Source: Bacteriovoracaceae bacterium UBA6153 (GTDB taxonomy: Bacteria > Bdellovibrionota > Bacteriovoracia > Bacteriovoracales > Bacteriovoracaceae). From it: 64,000 nucleotides of DNA. The stretch lies in the NCBI GenBank assembly GCA_002428265.1, contig DIUR01000028.1:89251-153250 (forward strand), given 5' to 3'. The position numbers and the translations under genes were made by a program. Shown here one piece after another: positions 55,114 through 63,965 of this stretch. Every line of letters starts with the position of its first letter. Positions within the stretch are counted from its first letter, which is position 1. The notes beneath the pieces are model-generated. The model was not told the DNA's origin, ran no database searches, and saw only the letters and a list, made by a program, of their open reading frames with translations.

Positions 55114-55302
55114 CTATTCTTTAATTTCTAACATATAGATGACTTTTTTAATCATCCCTCTAACACTTGGAGTATTTTCAAGTTCAACCGTTTGACCGAT
55201 TTTTCTTAATCCTAATCCACGTACGTTTGCTTGAACTCCCTTAGTTGTACTAGGTAGTCCCTTAATAAGCTTTACTTTTATTTTTGCTGATGTTTTAGCC
55301 AT
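55114..55302 (-). CDS. rpmD: Ribosomal protein L30
   Basis: 62 residues. KIKVKLIKGLPSTTKGVQANVRGLGLRKIGQTVELEN is the compact bacterial L30 pattern. Between rpsE and rplO. Confidence 0.93.
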   Translation of the reverse strand: MAKTSAKIKVKLIKGLPSTTKGVQANVRGLGLRKIGQTVELENTPSVRGMIKKVIYMLEIKE

Positions 55303-55316
55303 AAAAATTTCCTAAA

Positions 55317-55922
55317 TTAGTTTTTAGATCTAAGACCCTTAGGGTCTTTGTCTCTAGCTTTTGCAATCATATCAACTGATCTTAGCTCTTTTAAAGCCTT
55401 GAAAGTTGCTTTTACGATATTGTGCGGGTTATTCCCGCGTAGAGATTTAGTTAAAATATTATGTACACCTGCAAGCTCAAGGATCGAACGACATGCACCT
55501 GCAGCCTTTACCCCTGTACCGTTTGCAGCTGGCTTAAATAGGATTTTACCTGCATCGAATTCACCTAAGATTTCGTGAGGAATTGTTCCGTTATCAAGAG
55601 GAACAGTAATCATATTTTTATAAGCTTCTTGAGTTGCTTTTCTGATAGCTTCAGGAACTTCTTTTGCTTTTCCTAAACCGTATCCAACTTTACCTTTTTT
55701 ATCACCAACGATCATAAGTGCAGAGAAAGAAAATCTTCTACCACCCTTTACAACTTTAGCTACACGATTAACAGCAACAACTCTTTCTTCAAGTTCTGTT
55801 CCTGCACCAGGTGCCTTTTTCTTGGGAGCCGGAGCGCCTTGGCCTCTTTTACCGCGTGGACCTTTTTTGTTATCGCCACCTTCAGTTTCTAATTCTTCAA
55901 TTACCGAAATTTCTTCAGACAT
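55317..55922 (-). CDS. rpsE: Ribosomal protein S5
   Basis: 201 residues. A Gly/Lys-rich N-terminal extension precedes VVAVNRVAKVVKGGRRFSFSALMIVGD, the S5 double-stranded-RNA fold, and the usual conserved GVKAAGACRSILELAGVHNILTKS. The extension is longer than in E. coli. Confidence 0.95.
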   Translation of the reverse strand: MSEEISVIEELETEGGDNKKGPRGKRGQGAPAPKKKAPGAGTELEERVVAVNRVAKVVKGGRRFSFSALMIVGDKKGKVGYGLGKAKEVPEAIRKATQEAYKNMITVPLDNGTIPHEILGEFDAGKILFKPAANGTGVKAAGACRSILELAGVHNILTKSLRGNNPHNIVKATFKALKELRSVDMIAKARDKDPKGLRSKN

Positions 55923-55930
55923 ATGATCTC

Positions 55931-56305
55931 CTAAACCTGGATTCCGCTTTCTCTAATGCTTTGAACAAGTGCAGCAACTACACCTGTGTATCTATAACCT
56001 GCTCTATCAAATACAGCAGTGTTAAGATTTTTAGACTTCATAACTTCAGCAACTTTAGCACCAACTTTTTTAGCGCCTTCGATGTTACAGCTATCAGCTG
56101 CAGCAGCTTTACCGAAAGTGCTTACTGTGAACAAGCTGATTGATTTTGTATCATCAATAACTTGAACAGAGATATGCTTATTCGATCTAGTCGCTACGAT
56201 ACGAGGTCTTTCAGTTGTTCCACTGATTTTCGCTCTAATCGTAAGACGCCTCTTCTGTCTTTGCTGGTCTTTCTTGTTTACTAATTTTCCGTACTGCTTT
56301 CTCAT
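55931..56305 (-). CDS. rplR: Ribosomal protein L18
   Basis: 124 residues. RLTIRAKISGTTERPRIVATRSNKHISVQVIDD and ArgAla-Gly-Tyr end (DRAGYRYTGVVAALVQSIRESG) match L18, which binds 5S rRNA with L5. Confidence 0.95.
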   Translation of the reverse strand: MRKQYGKLVNKKDQQRQKRRLTIRAKISGTTERPRIVATRSNKHISVQVIDDTKSISLFTVSTFGKAAAADSCNIEGAKKVGAKVAEVMKSKNLNTAVFDRAGYRYTGVVAALVQSIRESGIQV

Positions 56306-56348
56306 TATAATAATCCCATTAGATAATTAATTTGATTTAATTAATTTA

Positions 56349-56891
56349 TTACTTACCTTTACCGCCAGCTTTACCAGCTTTTCTAATAATTGTCTCAGTC
56401 GTATACTTAACGCCCTTACCTTTGTACGGCTCTGGCTCTCTGAAAGATCTAACTTTTGCAGCAACCTGACCAACCAATTCTTTATTTGAACCTTCAATAT
56501 CAATCTGGTTCTTTGTAACTTTCGCTGTAATTCCTACAGGAAGTGGAAAGTCGATTGGATGAGAGTAACCTAATGAAAGGTTAAGAGTTGTACCATTAAC
56601 AGCTGCCTTATAACCAACACCTGTAAACTCAAGAGACTTTACGAAACCTGCACTTACACCAACAACCATGTTGCTAACTAGTGTACGAGCTGTTCCCCAT
56701 TGAGATCTTGCTTCAGCAGATTCGTCTTTTGGAGCTACAGTAATTGCCTTACCTTCGATAGTAACAACAACATTGCTATTTAATTTATGAGTCAAAGTAC
56801 CTTTTGCACCTTTTACAGTGATTAGGCCATCTTTAAGTGTAACTTCAACTTTCTCAGGAATATTTACTGGATGTTTACCAATACGTGACAT
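56349..56891 (-). CDS. rplF: Ribosomal protein L6
   Basis: 180 residues. Starts MSRIGKHPVNIPEKVEV and ends with REPEPYKGKGVKYTTE, the L6 signatures. Two repeats of the fold are complete. Confidence 0.95.
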   Translation of the reverse strand: MSRIGKHPVNIPEKVEVTLKDGLITVKGAKGTLTHKLNSNVVVTIEGKAITVAPKDESAEARSQWGTARTLVSNMVVGVSAGFVKSLEFTGVGYKAAVNGTTLNLSLGYSHPIDFPLPVGITAKVTKNQIDIEGSNKELVGQVAAKVRSFREPEPYKGKGVKYTTETIIRKAGKAGGKGK

Positions 56892-56902
56892 GATTTAAAC
56901 TC

Positions 56903-57286
56903 CTACCAAACGTTGCAGAGAACTTCTCCGCCAACTTTATTTCTCTTCGCTTCTCTAGATGACATAACACCTTTTGAAGTAGAAACTACAGAAATACCAA
57001 GACCACTCATAACACGTGTGAATGAATCGTAGCTATTGTATCTTCTTAGACCAGGTCTTGAAACTCTACTTACACCAACGATTGCACCTTCTTTAAGGAC
57101 AACTTTGATTTTGATATCATTTGGAGCTTTTGCGATAATCTTGAAAGACTTGATATAACCTTCGTCTTTTAAAACTTTGCAGATAGCTGCTTTAATTTTG
57201 CTAGCTGGAAATTCTACTTTCTCGTGACCAGCACTGTTACCATTTCTGATAGAAGTAAGCATGTTTGAAATTGGATCTGTAATCAT
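56903..57286 (-). CDS. rpsH: Ribosomal protein S8
   Basis: 127 residues. MITDPISNMLTSIRNGNSAG and ISVVSTSKGVMSSREAKRNKVGGEVLCNVW are the S8 N- and C-terminal marks. In E. coli S8 represses this operon; that may not hold here. Confidence 0.95.
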   Translation of the reverse strand: MITDPISNMLTSIRNGNSAGHEKVEFPASKIKAAICKVLKDEGYIKSFKIIAKAPNDIKIKVVLKEGAIVGVSRVSRPGLRRYNSYDSFTRVMSGLGISVVSTSKGVMSSREAKRNKVGGEVLCNVW

Positions 57287-57307
57287 ATTTTCCTCTGTAT
57301 CCTTAAA

Positions 57308-57493
57308 TTACCAGCTAGACTTAGTTACACCAGGAACCATACCCTTAAGAGATAGGTTTCTGAAGCACACTCTGCACAGTTTAAACATTCTAATGAAAGC
57401 TCTAGGTCTTCCACAGTTTTCGCATCTATTTCTGTGTCTTACTTGGAACTTAGGTTTTTTATCGTTTGCAATAATTTTAGCTAATCTAGCCAT
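57308..57493 (-). CDS. rpsN: Ribosomal protein S14, zinc-binding type
   Basis: 61 residues. The Cys pattern CENCGRPRAFIRMFKLCRVCFR (CxxC...CxxC) marks the short zinc S14 form rather than the longer zinc-free form of E. coli. Confidence 0.94.
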   Translation of the reverse strand: MARLAKIIANDKKPKFQVRHRNRCENCGRPRAFIRMFKLCRVCFRNLSLKGMVPGVTKSSW

Positions 57494-57504
57494 TCATAAC
57501 TCCA

Positions 57505-58044
57505 TTATTTTCTAAAAGGCATACCAATCAATGTTAAAAGCTCTCTTCCTTCGTCGTTTGTCTTTGCAGATGTAACGATAGAAATCCCTAAGCCTCTTAT
57601 TTTATCTACTTTATCGTAGTTAATTTCTGGGAAGATAATTTGCTCTTTTAGACCAAGAGTATAATTTCCTTTTCCATCAAATCCTTTAGAAGAAACACCT
57701 CTAAAGTCTCTTACACGTGGAAGAGAGATAGAAATTAATCTATCAAGAAATTCATACATCTTTTCGCCACGTAGAGTAACAGAAGCACCTAAAGGCATAC
57801 CCTCTCTTACTTTAAATGATGCGATTGAAGTTTTTGCTCTAGCGATAACCGGCTTTTGACCAGTGATGGCCCCAAGATCGTTAACGATAGTATCAACAAC
57901 TTTTGAGTTAGATACTGCATCTTTAGTTACACAGTTAACAACGATTTTTTCAATCTTTGGAATCATGTGTACGTTACTGTAACCAAACTTCTTTACAAGA
58001 GCTGGCACAACTTCTGCTTTATATATGTCTTTCATTCTGCTCAT
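57505..58044 (-). CDS. rplE: Ribosomal protein L5
   Basis: 179 residues. VHMIPKIEKIVVNC, AKTSIASFKVREGMPLGASVTLRG and FPEINYDKVDKIRGLGISIVTSA match L5, which contacts the P-site tRNA and 5S rRNA. Confidence 0.95.
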   Translation of the reverse strand: MSRMKDIYKAEVVPALVKKFGYSNVHMIPKIEKIVVNCVTKDAVSNSKVVDTIVNDLGAITGQKPVIARAKTSIASFKVREGMPLGASVTLRGEKMYEFLDRLISISLPRVRDFRGVSSKGFDGKGNYTLGLKEQIIFPEINYDKVDKIRGLGISIVTSAKTNDEGRELLTLIGMPFRK

Positions 58045-58056
58045 AAAAATTCCCTA

Positions 58057-58368
58057 TTAAATTACAGCGCCACACGCTTTAGAAACTCTAGATTTTTTAT
58101 TATCTTTTCCAACCGTGAACTTAACCTTTGTAGGCTTCTTCGTTTTTGGGCTGATTAGAGATACGTTACTTGCATGAAGAGGTAAACTCTTTGTTACAAA
58201 TCCGCCCTCTGGGTTTTGTTGACTTGGCTTCATCGATCTCTTTACTTCGTTAACACCTTCTACAACAAGTTTATTAGTCTTTCTATTTAAAGAAAGAATC
58301 TTTCCTGTTTTTCCGGCGCTTTTACCAGTTGTTACGATTACTTCGTCATTTACTTTTAATTTTTTCAT
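58057..58368 (-). CDS. rplX: Ribosomal protein L24
   Basis: 103 residues. A KOW motif at the start (NDEVIVTTGKSAGKTGKIL) and EGVNEVKRSMKPSQQNPEGG are typical. Assembly-initiating large-subunit protein. Confidence 0.95.
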   Translation of the reverse strand: MKKLKVNDEVIVTTGKSAGKTGKILSLNRKTNKLVVEGVNEVKRSMKPSQQNPEGGFVTKSLPLHASNVSLISPKTKKPTKVKFTVGKDNKKSRVSKACGAVI

Positions 58369-58391
58369 AAACTCTTATACCTTCTAAACTA

Positions 58392-58760
58392 TTAAAGAAC
58401 TTCTGGAGCAAGTGAACAAATTTTTGTGAAATTTCTTCCTCTTAACTCTCTAGCTACTGGCCCAAAAATACGAGTTCCGACAGGCTCATTAGCGTTATTG
58501 ATAATTACTACTGAGTTAGTGTCGAATTGGATGTATGATCCATCTTCTCTTCTAACAGGGTAAACAGTTCTTACGATTACTGCCTTCTTAACATCACCCT
58601 TCTTAATCTTACCGCCAGTAACAGCTTGTTGAACTGCAACTACGATAATATCTCCAATACCAGCTGAAGTTCTTTTTGAACCACCTAGTACTTTAAAACA
58701 TGTAACAACTTTAGCTCCAGAGTTATCAGCAACATCTAGATTACTTTGCATTTGGATCAT
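58392..58760 (-). CDS. rplN: Ribosomal protein L14
   Basis: 122 residues. MIQMQSNLDVADNSGAKVV and GTRIFGPVARELR match L14. Start could be this Met or Met4. Confidence 0.95.
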   Translation of the reverse strand: MIQMQSNLDVADNSGAKVVTCFKVLGGSKRTSAGIGDIIVVAVQQAVTGGKIKKGDVKKAVIVRTVYPVRREDGSYIQFDTNSVVIINNANEPVGTRIFGPVARELRGRNFTKICSLAPEVL

Positions 58761-58771
58761 AACTTTATCCC

Positions 58772-59026
58772 TTAGTTAACTTTAAACAGTTCCCATTTTT
58801 TTAATTTTGAGTACGGACGTGATTCAATAATTGTAACAGTGTCACCTAACTTAGCTTTAGAAGCTTCGTCGTGAACATGGTACTTCTTAGATGAGCTTAC
58901 GAATTTACTGTAAACTGGATCTTTGAATCTTCTTGTTACTTTAACAACAACTGTTTTCTCGTTCTTATCGCTAACAACAGTTCCAGTTAGAGTCTTTTTT
59001 GTAAGTGTTTTTACTTCTGTAGTCAT
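58772..59026 (-). CDS. rpsQ: Ribosomal protein S17
   Basis: 84 residues from the ATG at 59026, after AGGA; the TTG two codons upstream is less likely. LTGTVVSDKNEKTVVVKVTRRFKDPVYSKFV is the S17 OB fold. Confidence 0.93.
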   Translation of the reverse strand: MTTEVKTLTKKTLTGTVVSDKNEKTVVVKVTRRFKDPVYSKFVSSSKKYHVHDEASKAKLGDTVTIIESRPYSKLKKWELFKVN

Positions 59027-59036
59027 CTTCAATATC

Positions 59037-59228
59037 CTATTTGCTTAGCTGTTGGCTAAATGTCAAAAGTCTTGCAATATCTTTTTTAAGAAGTTGCTTT
59101 CTGTGTGGTTTTTCTGCACCAGATACAGAGTTTTGAATTTTAAGAGATAGCATCTCTTTTTTTAATTCAAAAAGTTTCTTTTGAACGTCTTTTGCGTTTA
59201 ATTTCTTTACGTCATCAAGTGTGATCAT
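59037..59228 (-). CDS. rpmC: Ribosomal protein L29
   Basis: 63 residues. A short helical protein with ELKKEMLSLKIQNSVSGAEKPHRKQLLKKDIARLLT, the L29 pattern. Next to rplP, as usual. Confidence 0.93.
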   Translation of the reverse strand: MITLDDVKKLNAKDVQKKLFELKKEMLSLKIQNSVSGAEKPHRKQLLKKDIARLLTFSQQLSK

Positions 59229-59282
59229 ATTTCAATTCCAAAATAAATTTATCGGCTTGCGCCTTATTACATCTTTTTCTTA

Positions 59283-59717
59283 TTAAGACAAGGCTTCTTT
59301 AGCAACCATGTCTTCTTTTTTAACAAGTTTTGTCTTGATTGGTAATTTATACATAGCAAGTCTTAGCGCTGCTAAGCTCGTTTCTGCATCAAGGCCACCA
59401 ACTTCGAACAAAATTCTTCCTGGTCTGATAACTGCTACCCATGTCTCAGGAGAACCTTTACCCCCACCCATACGTACTTCAGCCGGCTTTCTTGAAAGCG
59501 ACTTATCCGGGAAGATCTTGATCCACATATTTCCACCGCGCTTCATTTTTCTTGAAATCGCGATACGAGCTGCTTCAATTTGTCTGTTTGTGATATATCC
59601 ACATCCAGTAGCCTGAAGAGCGAACTCCCCATTAACGATAGTGTTACCGCGTGTAGCAGCACCCATCATTCTACCTTTCTGTTGTTTTCTAAATCTTACT
59701 CTTTTAGGACTTAACAT
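59283..59717 (-). CDS. rplP: Ribosomal protein L16
   Basis: 144 residues. MLSPKRVRFRKQQKGRM and GGNMWIKIFPDKSLSRKPAEVRMGGGKGSPETWVA match L16, which stabilises the A-site. Confidence 0.95.
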   Translation of the reverse strand: MLSPKRVRFRKQQKGRMMGAATRGNTIVNGEFALQATGCGYITNRQIEAARIAISRKMKRGGNMWIKIFPDKSLSRKPAEVRMGGGKGSPETWVAVIRPGRILFEVGGLDAETSLAALRLAMYKLPIKTKLVKKEDMVAKEALS

Positions 59718-59751
59718 GAGAAACCTCTACCTTATTTAAAAACTATAAATA

Positions 59752-60378
59752 CTATTTATAGATCTCGCCCTTATAAACCCAAACCTTTACACCAATGATT
59801 CCAAAAGTTGTAAATGCTTCAGCTGTGTTGTAATCGATATCTGCTCTTAAAGTATGAAGAGGAACTTTTCTTTCAGCGTACCCTTCAGTTCTTGCCATTT
59901 CAGCTCCACCAAGACGGCCTGATGTTCTTACTTTGATACCTTTAACGCCTGCCCTGAAAGCAGACTGCATAACTTTTTTCATTGCTCTTCTGAAAGCAAC
60001 ACGTTTCTCAAGCTGTTGAGCGATGTTTTCAGCGATTAGCTTTGCGTCTGCATCTGGTCTTTTAACTTCAGCAATGTTGAAAATTAAAGTTCCAGTTGTC
60101 ATCTTCTTAAGATCGTTTCTTATTTTTTCGATCCCAGTTCCTTTCTTTCCAATAGCAATACCAGGCTTAGCTGTATTGACTGTAACTTTTACTTGGTCAG
60201 AAGTTCTAGAGATATCGATGCTTGCAACTGCAGCAGCTTTCATAGTTTTTTCGATATATGCTCTCATCTTAATGTCTTCATGAAGAAGCTCAGCATATCT
60301 ATCTTTTGCATACCAGCTTGAGTGCCAAGTTTTGATGTACCCTAGTCTAAAACCGTAAGGATGTACTTTTTGTCCCAT
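59752..60378 (-). CDS. rpsC: Ribosomal protein S3
   Basis: 208 residues. MGQKVHPYGFRLGYIKTWHSSW, a KH domain (VNTAKPGIAIGKKGTGIEKIR) and the C-terminal ARTEGYAERKVPLHTLRADIDY match S3. Confidence 0.95.
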   Translation of the reverse strand: MGQKVHPYGFRLGYIKTWHSSWYAKDRYAELLHEDIKMRAYIEKTMKAAAVASIDISRTSDQVKVTVNTAKPGIAIGKKGTGIEKIRNDLKKMTTGTLIFNIAEVKRPDADAKLIAENIAQQLEKRVAFRRAMKKVMQSAFRAGVKGIKVRTSGRLGGAEMARTEGYAERKVPLHTLRADIDYNTAEAFTTFGIIGVKVWVYKGEIYK

Positions 60379-60388
60379 TATTTCCTAC

Positions 60389-60724
60389 CTATGCTTCTTT
60401 TAAAACCACAGTTACGTGGCTTGATCTTTTTCTAATTTTGTAAGCGCGACCTTGTGCTCTTGGCATAATTCTTTTTTGCATTGGACCTTCGTCTGCGAAG
60501 ATTGTTCCAATAACTAGATTTTCTAGGTCGTATTTATTAGCTTCGTTAGCGATCGCAAGACCACTATTGATTAGCTTAGTAAGAACGATTGCAATTTCTT
60601 TCTTCTCGCAAAATCTTAAGATTTTGATAGCTTCAGAAGCTTTTTTGTTTCTTACTAGGTCGCATACCTGTCTAACTTTTCTAGGCGCGATTCCAACGTT
60701 ACTGTTTTTTACTTTAATGGCCAT
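60389..60724 (-). CDS. rplV: Ribosomal protein L22
   Basis: 111 residues. APRKVRQVCDLVRNKKASEAIKIL and the exit-tunnel loop region KRIMPRAQGRAYKIRKRSSHVTVVL are typical of L22. Confidence 0.95.
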   Translation of the reverse strand: MAIKVKNSNVGIAPRKVRQVCDLVRNKKASEAIKILRFCEKKEIAIVLTKLINSGLAIANEANKYDLENLVIGTIFADEGPMQKRIMPRAQGRAYKIRKRSSHVTVVLKEA

Positions 60725-60744
60725 AAGCCCCTCTCTCTAATTAA

Positions 60745-61029
60745 TTATTTCTTAGTTACTTTCTTATCAGCGCCATGACCGTGGAAAGTTCTAGTAATAG
60801 AAAATTCTCCCAGCTTGTGGCCAATCATGTTGTCTGTTACGTAAACAGGAATGAATTTCTTCCCATTATGTACAGCAAACGTGATCCCGATAAATTCAGG
60901 AACTACAGTTGAACGACGTGACCATGTCTTAATTACTTTAGATGCTTTATTAGCTTCGCCCGAAAGCGCTGCTACTTTTTTAAGCAAATGTGTATCTACG
61001 AAAGGTCCCTTCTTAAGTGAACGAGCCAT
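60745..61029 (-). CDS. rpsS: Ribosomal protein S19
   Basis: 94 residues. MARSLKKGPFVDTHLLKKV and RTFHGHGADKKVTKK match S19. Confidence 0.95.
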   Translation of the reverse strand: MARSLKKGPFVDTHLLKKVAALSGEANKASKVIKTWSRRSTVVPEFIGITFAVHNGKKFIPVYVTDNMIGHKLGEFSITRTFHGHGADKKVTKK

Positions 61030-61047
61030 ATCAAAACTCCCTAATTA

Positions 61048-61872
61048 TTACTTTCTTCTCTTAACGATAAATTTATCAGTTCTCTTATTCTTACGTGTCT
61101 TATATCCACGAGTAGGTAATCCCCACGGAGTAACAGGGTGACGTCCACCTGATGTTCTTCCTTCTCCACCTCCCAACGGGTGATCGACAGGGTTCATAGA
61201 AACACCGCGAACTGTAGGTCTGATACCAAGTTTTCTTGTGATACCAGCTTTACCGCGGTTAACTTTTTCGTGGTCCAGGTTACCAACTTGTCCGATTGTA
61301 GCGCGACAGTTTGATTTAACTTTTCTTAATTCACCTGATGGCATTCTTAGAAGAACTGAGTCTTCTTCCTTCGCCATAACTTGAACATATGATCCAGCTG
61401 AGCGAGCAATTTGTCCGCCTGCACCTGGAGATAGCTCAACATTGTGTACAAGTGTACCAATTGGCATATCACTTAGAAGTTTTGAGTTACCAACTTTAAT
61501 ATCGGCTGATACTGAAGAAATGATAACATCACCAACAGATAGTCCAAGTGGAGCTAGAATGAAGTTTGTTGCTCCATCAGCGTATACAACTAGAGCGATG
61601 TTACATGTACGGTTTGGATCGTACGCGATTGCTCTAACAGTTGCAGGGATATCAAGTTTATTTCTTTTGAAATCGATGATTCTGTATTTACGTTTTACTC
61701 CACCGCCTCTGTGACGAGTAGTAATACGGCCATCGCTGTTTCTACCAGCAATTGATTTTTTTGGCGCTAGAAGCTTTTTTGAAGGAACAAAGTCTTTAGT
61801 CAGATCTTTGCTGTTCATTACTTGCTTTTTTCTAAGTGTCGGTGTGACCGGCTTAAATTTTGTAATTCCCAT
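61048..61872 (-). CDS. rplB: Ribosomal protein L2
   Basis: 274 residues. GRITTRHRGGGVKRKYRIIDF, and the peptidyl-transferase-near MNPVDHPLGGGEGRTSGGRHPVTPWG end are diagnostic of L2. Gene order rplW-rplB-rpsS is standard. Confidence 0.96.
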   Translation of the reverse strand: MGITKFKPVTPTLRKKQVMNSKDLTKDFVPSKKLLAPKKSIAGRNSDGRITTRHRGGGVKRKYRIIDFKRNKLDIPATVRAIAYDPNRTCNIALVVYADGATNFILAPLGLSVGDVIISSVSADIKVGNSKLLSDMPIGTLVHNVELSPGAGGQIARSAGSYVQVMAKEEDSVLLRMPSGELRKVKSNCRATIGQVGNLDHEKVNRGKAGITRKLGIRPTVRGVSMNPVDHPLGGGEGRTSGGRHPVTPWGLPTRGYKTRKNKRTDKFIVKRRK

Positions 61873-61899
61873 AAATATTCCTTAACAATCCTTTAAAAA

Positions 61900-62190
61900 T
61901 TAGATTCCTTTAAAAAACTCAATCTTCTGGCCTTGTGCTAATTGCACAAGAGCTTTCTTATAAGAAGATGTCTTCTTATGAGACTTTGCAGTTCTCTTTG
62001 TTTTACCTGGAATAACTGCAGTTTTGATTGCAATTACTTTTACATCATAAAAAGCTTCAACAGCATTTTTAATTTGGTTCTTATTAGCTTTTAAACTTAC
62101 AACGAATCCGTAGCGATTATTTGCTTCAGAGTCAGCTGAAATTTTTTCTGTGATAAGAGGTTTTACAATTACGTCGTTTATTGCAGCCAT
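61900..62190 (-). CDS. rplW: Ribosomal protein L23
   Basis: 96 residues. VIVKPLITEKISADSEANNRYGFVVSLKANKNQIKNAVEAFYDVKV is the L23 pattern. L23 sits at the tunnel exit and binds trigger factor. Confidence 0.95.
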   Translation of the reverse strand: MAAINDVIVKPLITEKISADSEANNRYGFVVSLKANKNQIKNAVEAFYDVKVIAIKTAVIPGKTKRTAKSHKKTSSYKKALVQLAQGQKIEFFKGI

Positions 62191-62192
62191 GA

Positions 62193-62810
62193 TTACACCA
62201 ACTTGTTAGTTAGCTTTTCAAACGCTAACTTTTCAATAATTAAATTTTCATATTTAACTGCTTCGTAAACGCTGATGTTATCCACACCAAGGCCTTTCGC
62301 AGTTCTTAAATTCTTTACAGCTCTGATTGCTAAACTTGCTGAATCTAGAGTTACTACTAGTGAATTAGAAAGATTTTTTGACTCTAAAAGAGTCGCCATT
62401 TCTTTTGTTTTCCCGTTAGAAGTAAGTGTATCAACGATGATTAACTTTCCAGCTAATTGCTTATCAACAAGTACTGACTTAAGAGCGTTAAGTACAACTT
62501 TCTTGTTAACTTTTTGTTCGAATGATCTTTTTCTTGGTCCGAAAACAGTACCACCACCTGGCATTAAAGGAGATCTAGTAGACCCTTGACGAGCGTTACC
62601 AGTACCTTTTTGCTTAAATGGCTTCTTACCACCACCGCGAACTTCTGCTTTAGTTTTAGTATGTGCATTTCCTTGTCTTCTTCCAGCAAGAGTAGCTTTA
62701 ACTACCTGGTGAACAACAGGAACATTGATAGCTTCAGGAGAAAATTCAAAGTCAACTTTGATTTTTTCTTTGCTTTCAAACTTGTTATTTAATACGTTTA
62801 ATTCTGTCAT
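62193..62810 (-). CDS. rplD: Ribosomal protein L4
   Basis: 205 residues. The exit-tunnel loop region AEVRGGGKKPFKQKGTGNARQGSTRSPLMPGGGTVFGPRKR is complete. In E. coli L4 represses the S10 operon by binding its leader; whether it does here is not shown. Confidence 0.95.
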   Translation of the reverse strand: MTELNVLNNKFESKEKIKVDFEFSPEAINVPVVHQVVKATLAGRRQGNAHTKTKAEVRGGGKKPFKQKGTGNARQGSTRSPLMPGGGTVFGPRKRSFEQKVNKKVVLNALKSVLVDKQLAGKLIIVDTLTSNGKTKEMATLLESKNLSNSLVVTLDSASLAIRAVKNLRTAKGLGVDNISVYEAVKYENLIIEKLAFEKLTNKLV

Positions 62811-62834
62811 TTTAGACCTCTACCTAATTGCTTC

Positions 62835-63488
62835 TTATGCTTTTTTAAGAGCTTTTGTTATTTTGATAAATCCTTCTTTCCCACCAGGAACTGATCCCTT
62901 AAGTAGTAGGTAGCCTTTTGCTTGATTTACTTCAACAACAACAATGTTTTGTACTGTCTTCTTATCAACACCCATGTGTCCTGGCATTTTTTTACCGCGG
63001 AATACACGTCCTGGAGTTGCTCTGTTACCGATAGAACCCACTCTTCTGTGAAAGTGAGAACCGTGAGATGCTGGTCCACCACGGAAGTTATAACGTTTCA
63101 TAACTCCGGCAAAACCTTTACCTTTAGATTCACCTGTAACATCAACGTATGCACCTGGTGTAAAAACAGCAACATCAATCTCTTTACCAAGGTTAGCAGC
63201 ATCAACTGCATCTGCCTTAATTTCAGCAAAGTGAGTTACGTTTTGAGAAACACCAGCTTTCGCTAGAATTCCTTTATTTGGTTTGTTTAGAAGAGCTTCA
63301 CGTTTTTCGCCAAATCCTACTTGATAAGCTGTATAGCCATCTTTTTCTGTAGTTTTAACTTGTGTGATTAGGTTAGGGATAATTTTGATTACTGTAACTG
63401 GAATGTGATTCCCGTTTTCATCAAATACTCTAGTCATACCTGCTTTAACGCCGTAAACGGCATCTAAAGCGATTTTCGCGTCAGACAT
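62835..63488 (-). CDS. rplC: Ribosomal protein L3
   Basis: 217 residues from the ATG at 63488, which follows a strong GGAGG; a GTG four codons upstream is less likely. VKAGMTRVFDENGNHIPVTVI and GPASHGSHFHRRVGSIGNRATPGRVFRGKKMPGHMG match L3. Confidence 0.95.
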   Translation of the reverse strand: MSDAKIALDAVYGVKAGMTRVFDENGNHIPVTVIKIIPNLITQVKTTEKDGYTAYQVGFGEKREALLNKPNKGILAKAGVSQNVTHFAEIKADAVDAANLGKEIDVAVFTPGAYVDVTGESKGKGFAGVMKRYNFRGGPASHGSHFHRRVGSIGNRATPGRVFRGKKMPGHMGVDKKTVQNIVVVEVNQAKGYLLLKGSVPGGKEGFIKITKALKKA

Positions 63489-63501
63489 TTTTTCCTCCAC
63501 A

Positions 63502-63525
63502 GCATCACCCTAGTCTAAGGGATGC
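63502..63525. other. Short inverted repeat between rpsJ and rplC
   Basis: GCATC (63502-63506) and CCT pair with AGG and GATGC ending at 63525, with a small bulge and a loop around TAGTCTA. It lies 72-base-gap-central, just upstream of the rplC ribosome site, so it could slow or control rplC translation, or be a weak attenuator. No T tract follows on either strand. Confidence 0.35.
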
Positions 63526-63572
63526 GTTCATGGTTTTTATTAATTTATTACTTCAAAAGTTCAATTGTTTTA

Positions 63573-63881
63573 CTAGTACTTAATCTCTACGTCAACCCCA
63601 GACGAAAGATCTAACTTCATAAGTTGATCAATTGTTTGCTGAGTTGGCTCGATGATGTCAACTAGACGTTTGTGAGTTCTCATTTCGAACTGCTCACGCG
63701 ATTTTTTATCGATGTGCGGTGAACGAAGAACTGTAAACTTGTTAATTTCAGTTGGAAGAGGGATTGGTCCCGCTACTCTTGCGCCTGTTTCTTTAGCAGT
63801 TTGAACGATTTCATTTACTGAAGTGTCTAAAAGCTTGTGATCATATGCACGTAACTTAATTCTTAGTCTTGTTGCTTTCAT
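63573..63881 (-). CDS. rpsJ: Ribosomal protein S10
   Basis: 102 residues. MKATRLRIKLRAYDHKLLDTSVNEIVQTAKETGARVAGPIPLPT and SPHIDKKSREQFEMRTHKRLVDI match S10. S10 is also the NusE partner in antitermination. First gene of the S10 operon behind the promoter near 63,912-63,940. Confidence 0.96.
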   Translation of the reverse strand: MKATRLRIKLRAYDHKLLDTSVNEIVQTAKETGARVAGPIPLPTEINKFTVLRSPHIDKKSREQFEMRTHKRLVDIIEPTQQTIDQLMKLDLSSGVDVEIKY

Positions 63882-63911
63882 AATATACGTTGGTCCTTAT
63901 TTGTTTTTGAC

Positions 63912-63940
63912 TTTTTATTTTTTTTGCGGCCCTTTGTCAA
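63912..63940 (-). promoter_or_regulatory. Sigma-70-like promoter of the S10 operon, -35 within a hairpin loop
   Basis: On the minus strand, TTGACA (63935-63940), a 17-base spacer and TAAAAA (63912-63917) lead into rpsJ. The -35 lies in the loop of an inverted repeat TTGCGG (63924-63929) / CCGCAA (63945-63950), whose tract of T lies on the plus strand. Confidence 0.55.
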
Positions 63941-63965
63941 GAGACCGCAAGTTTTTTTATTAAAA

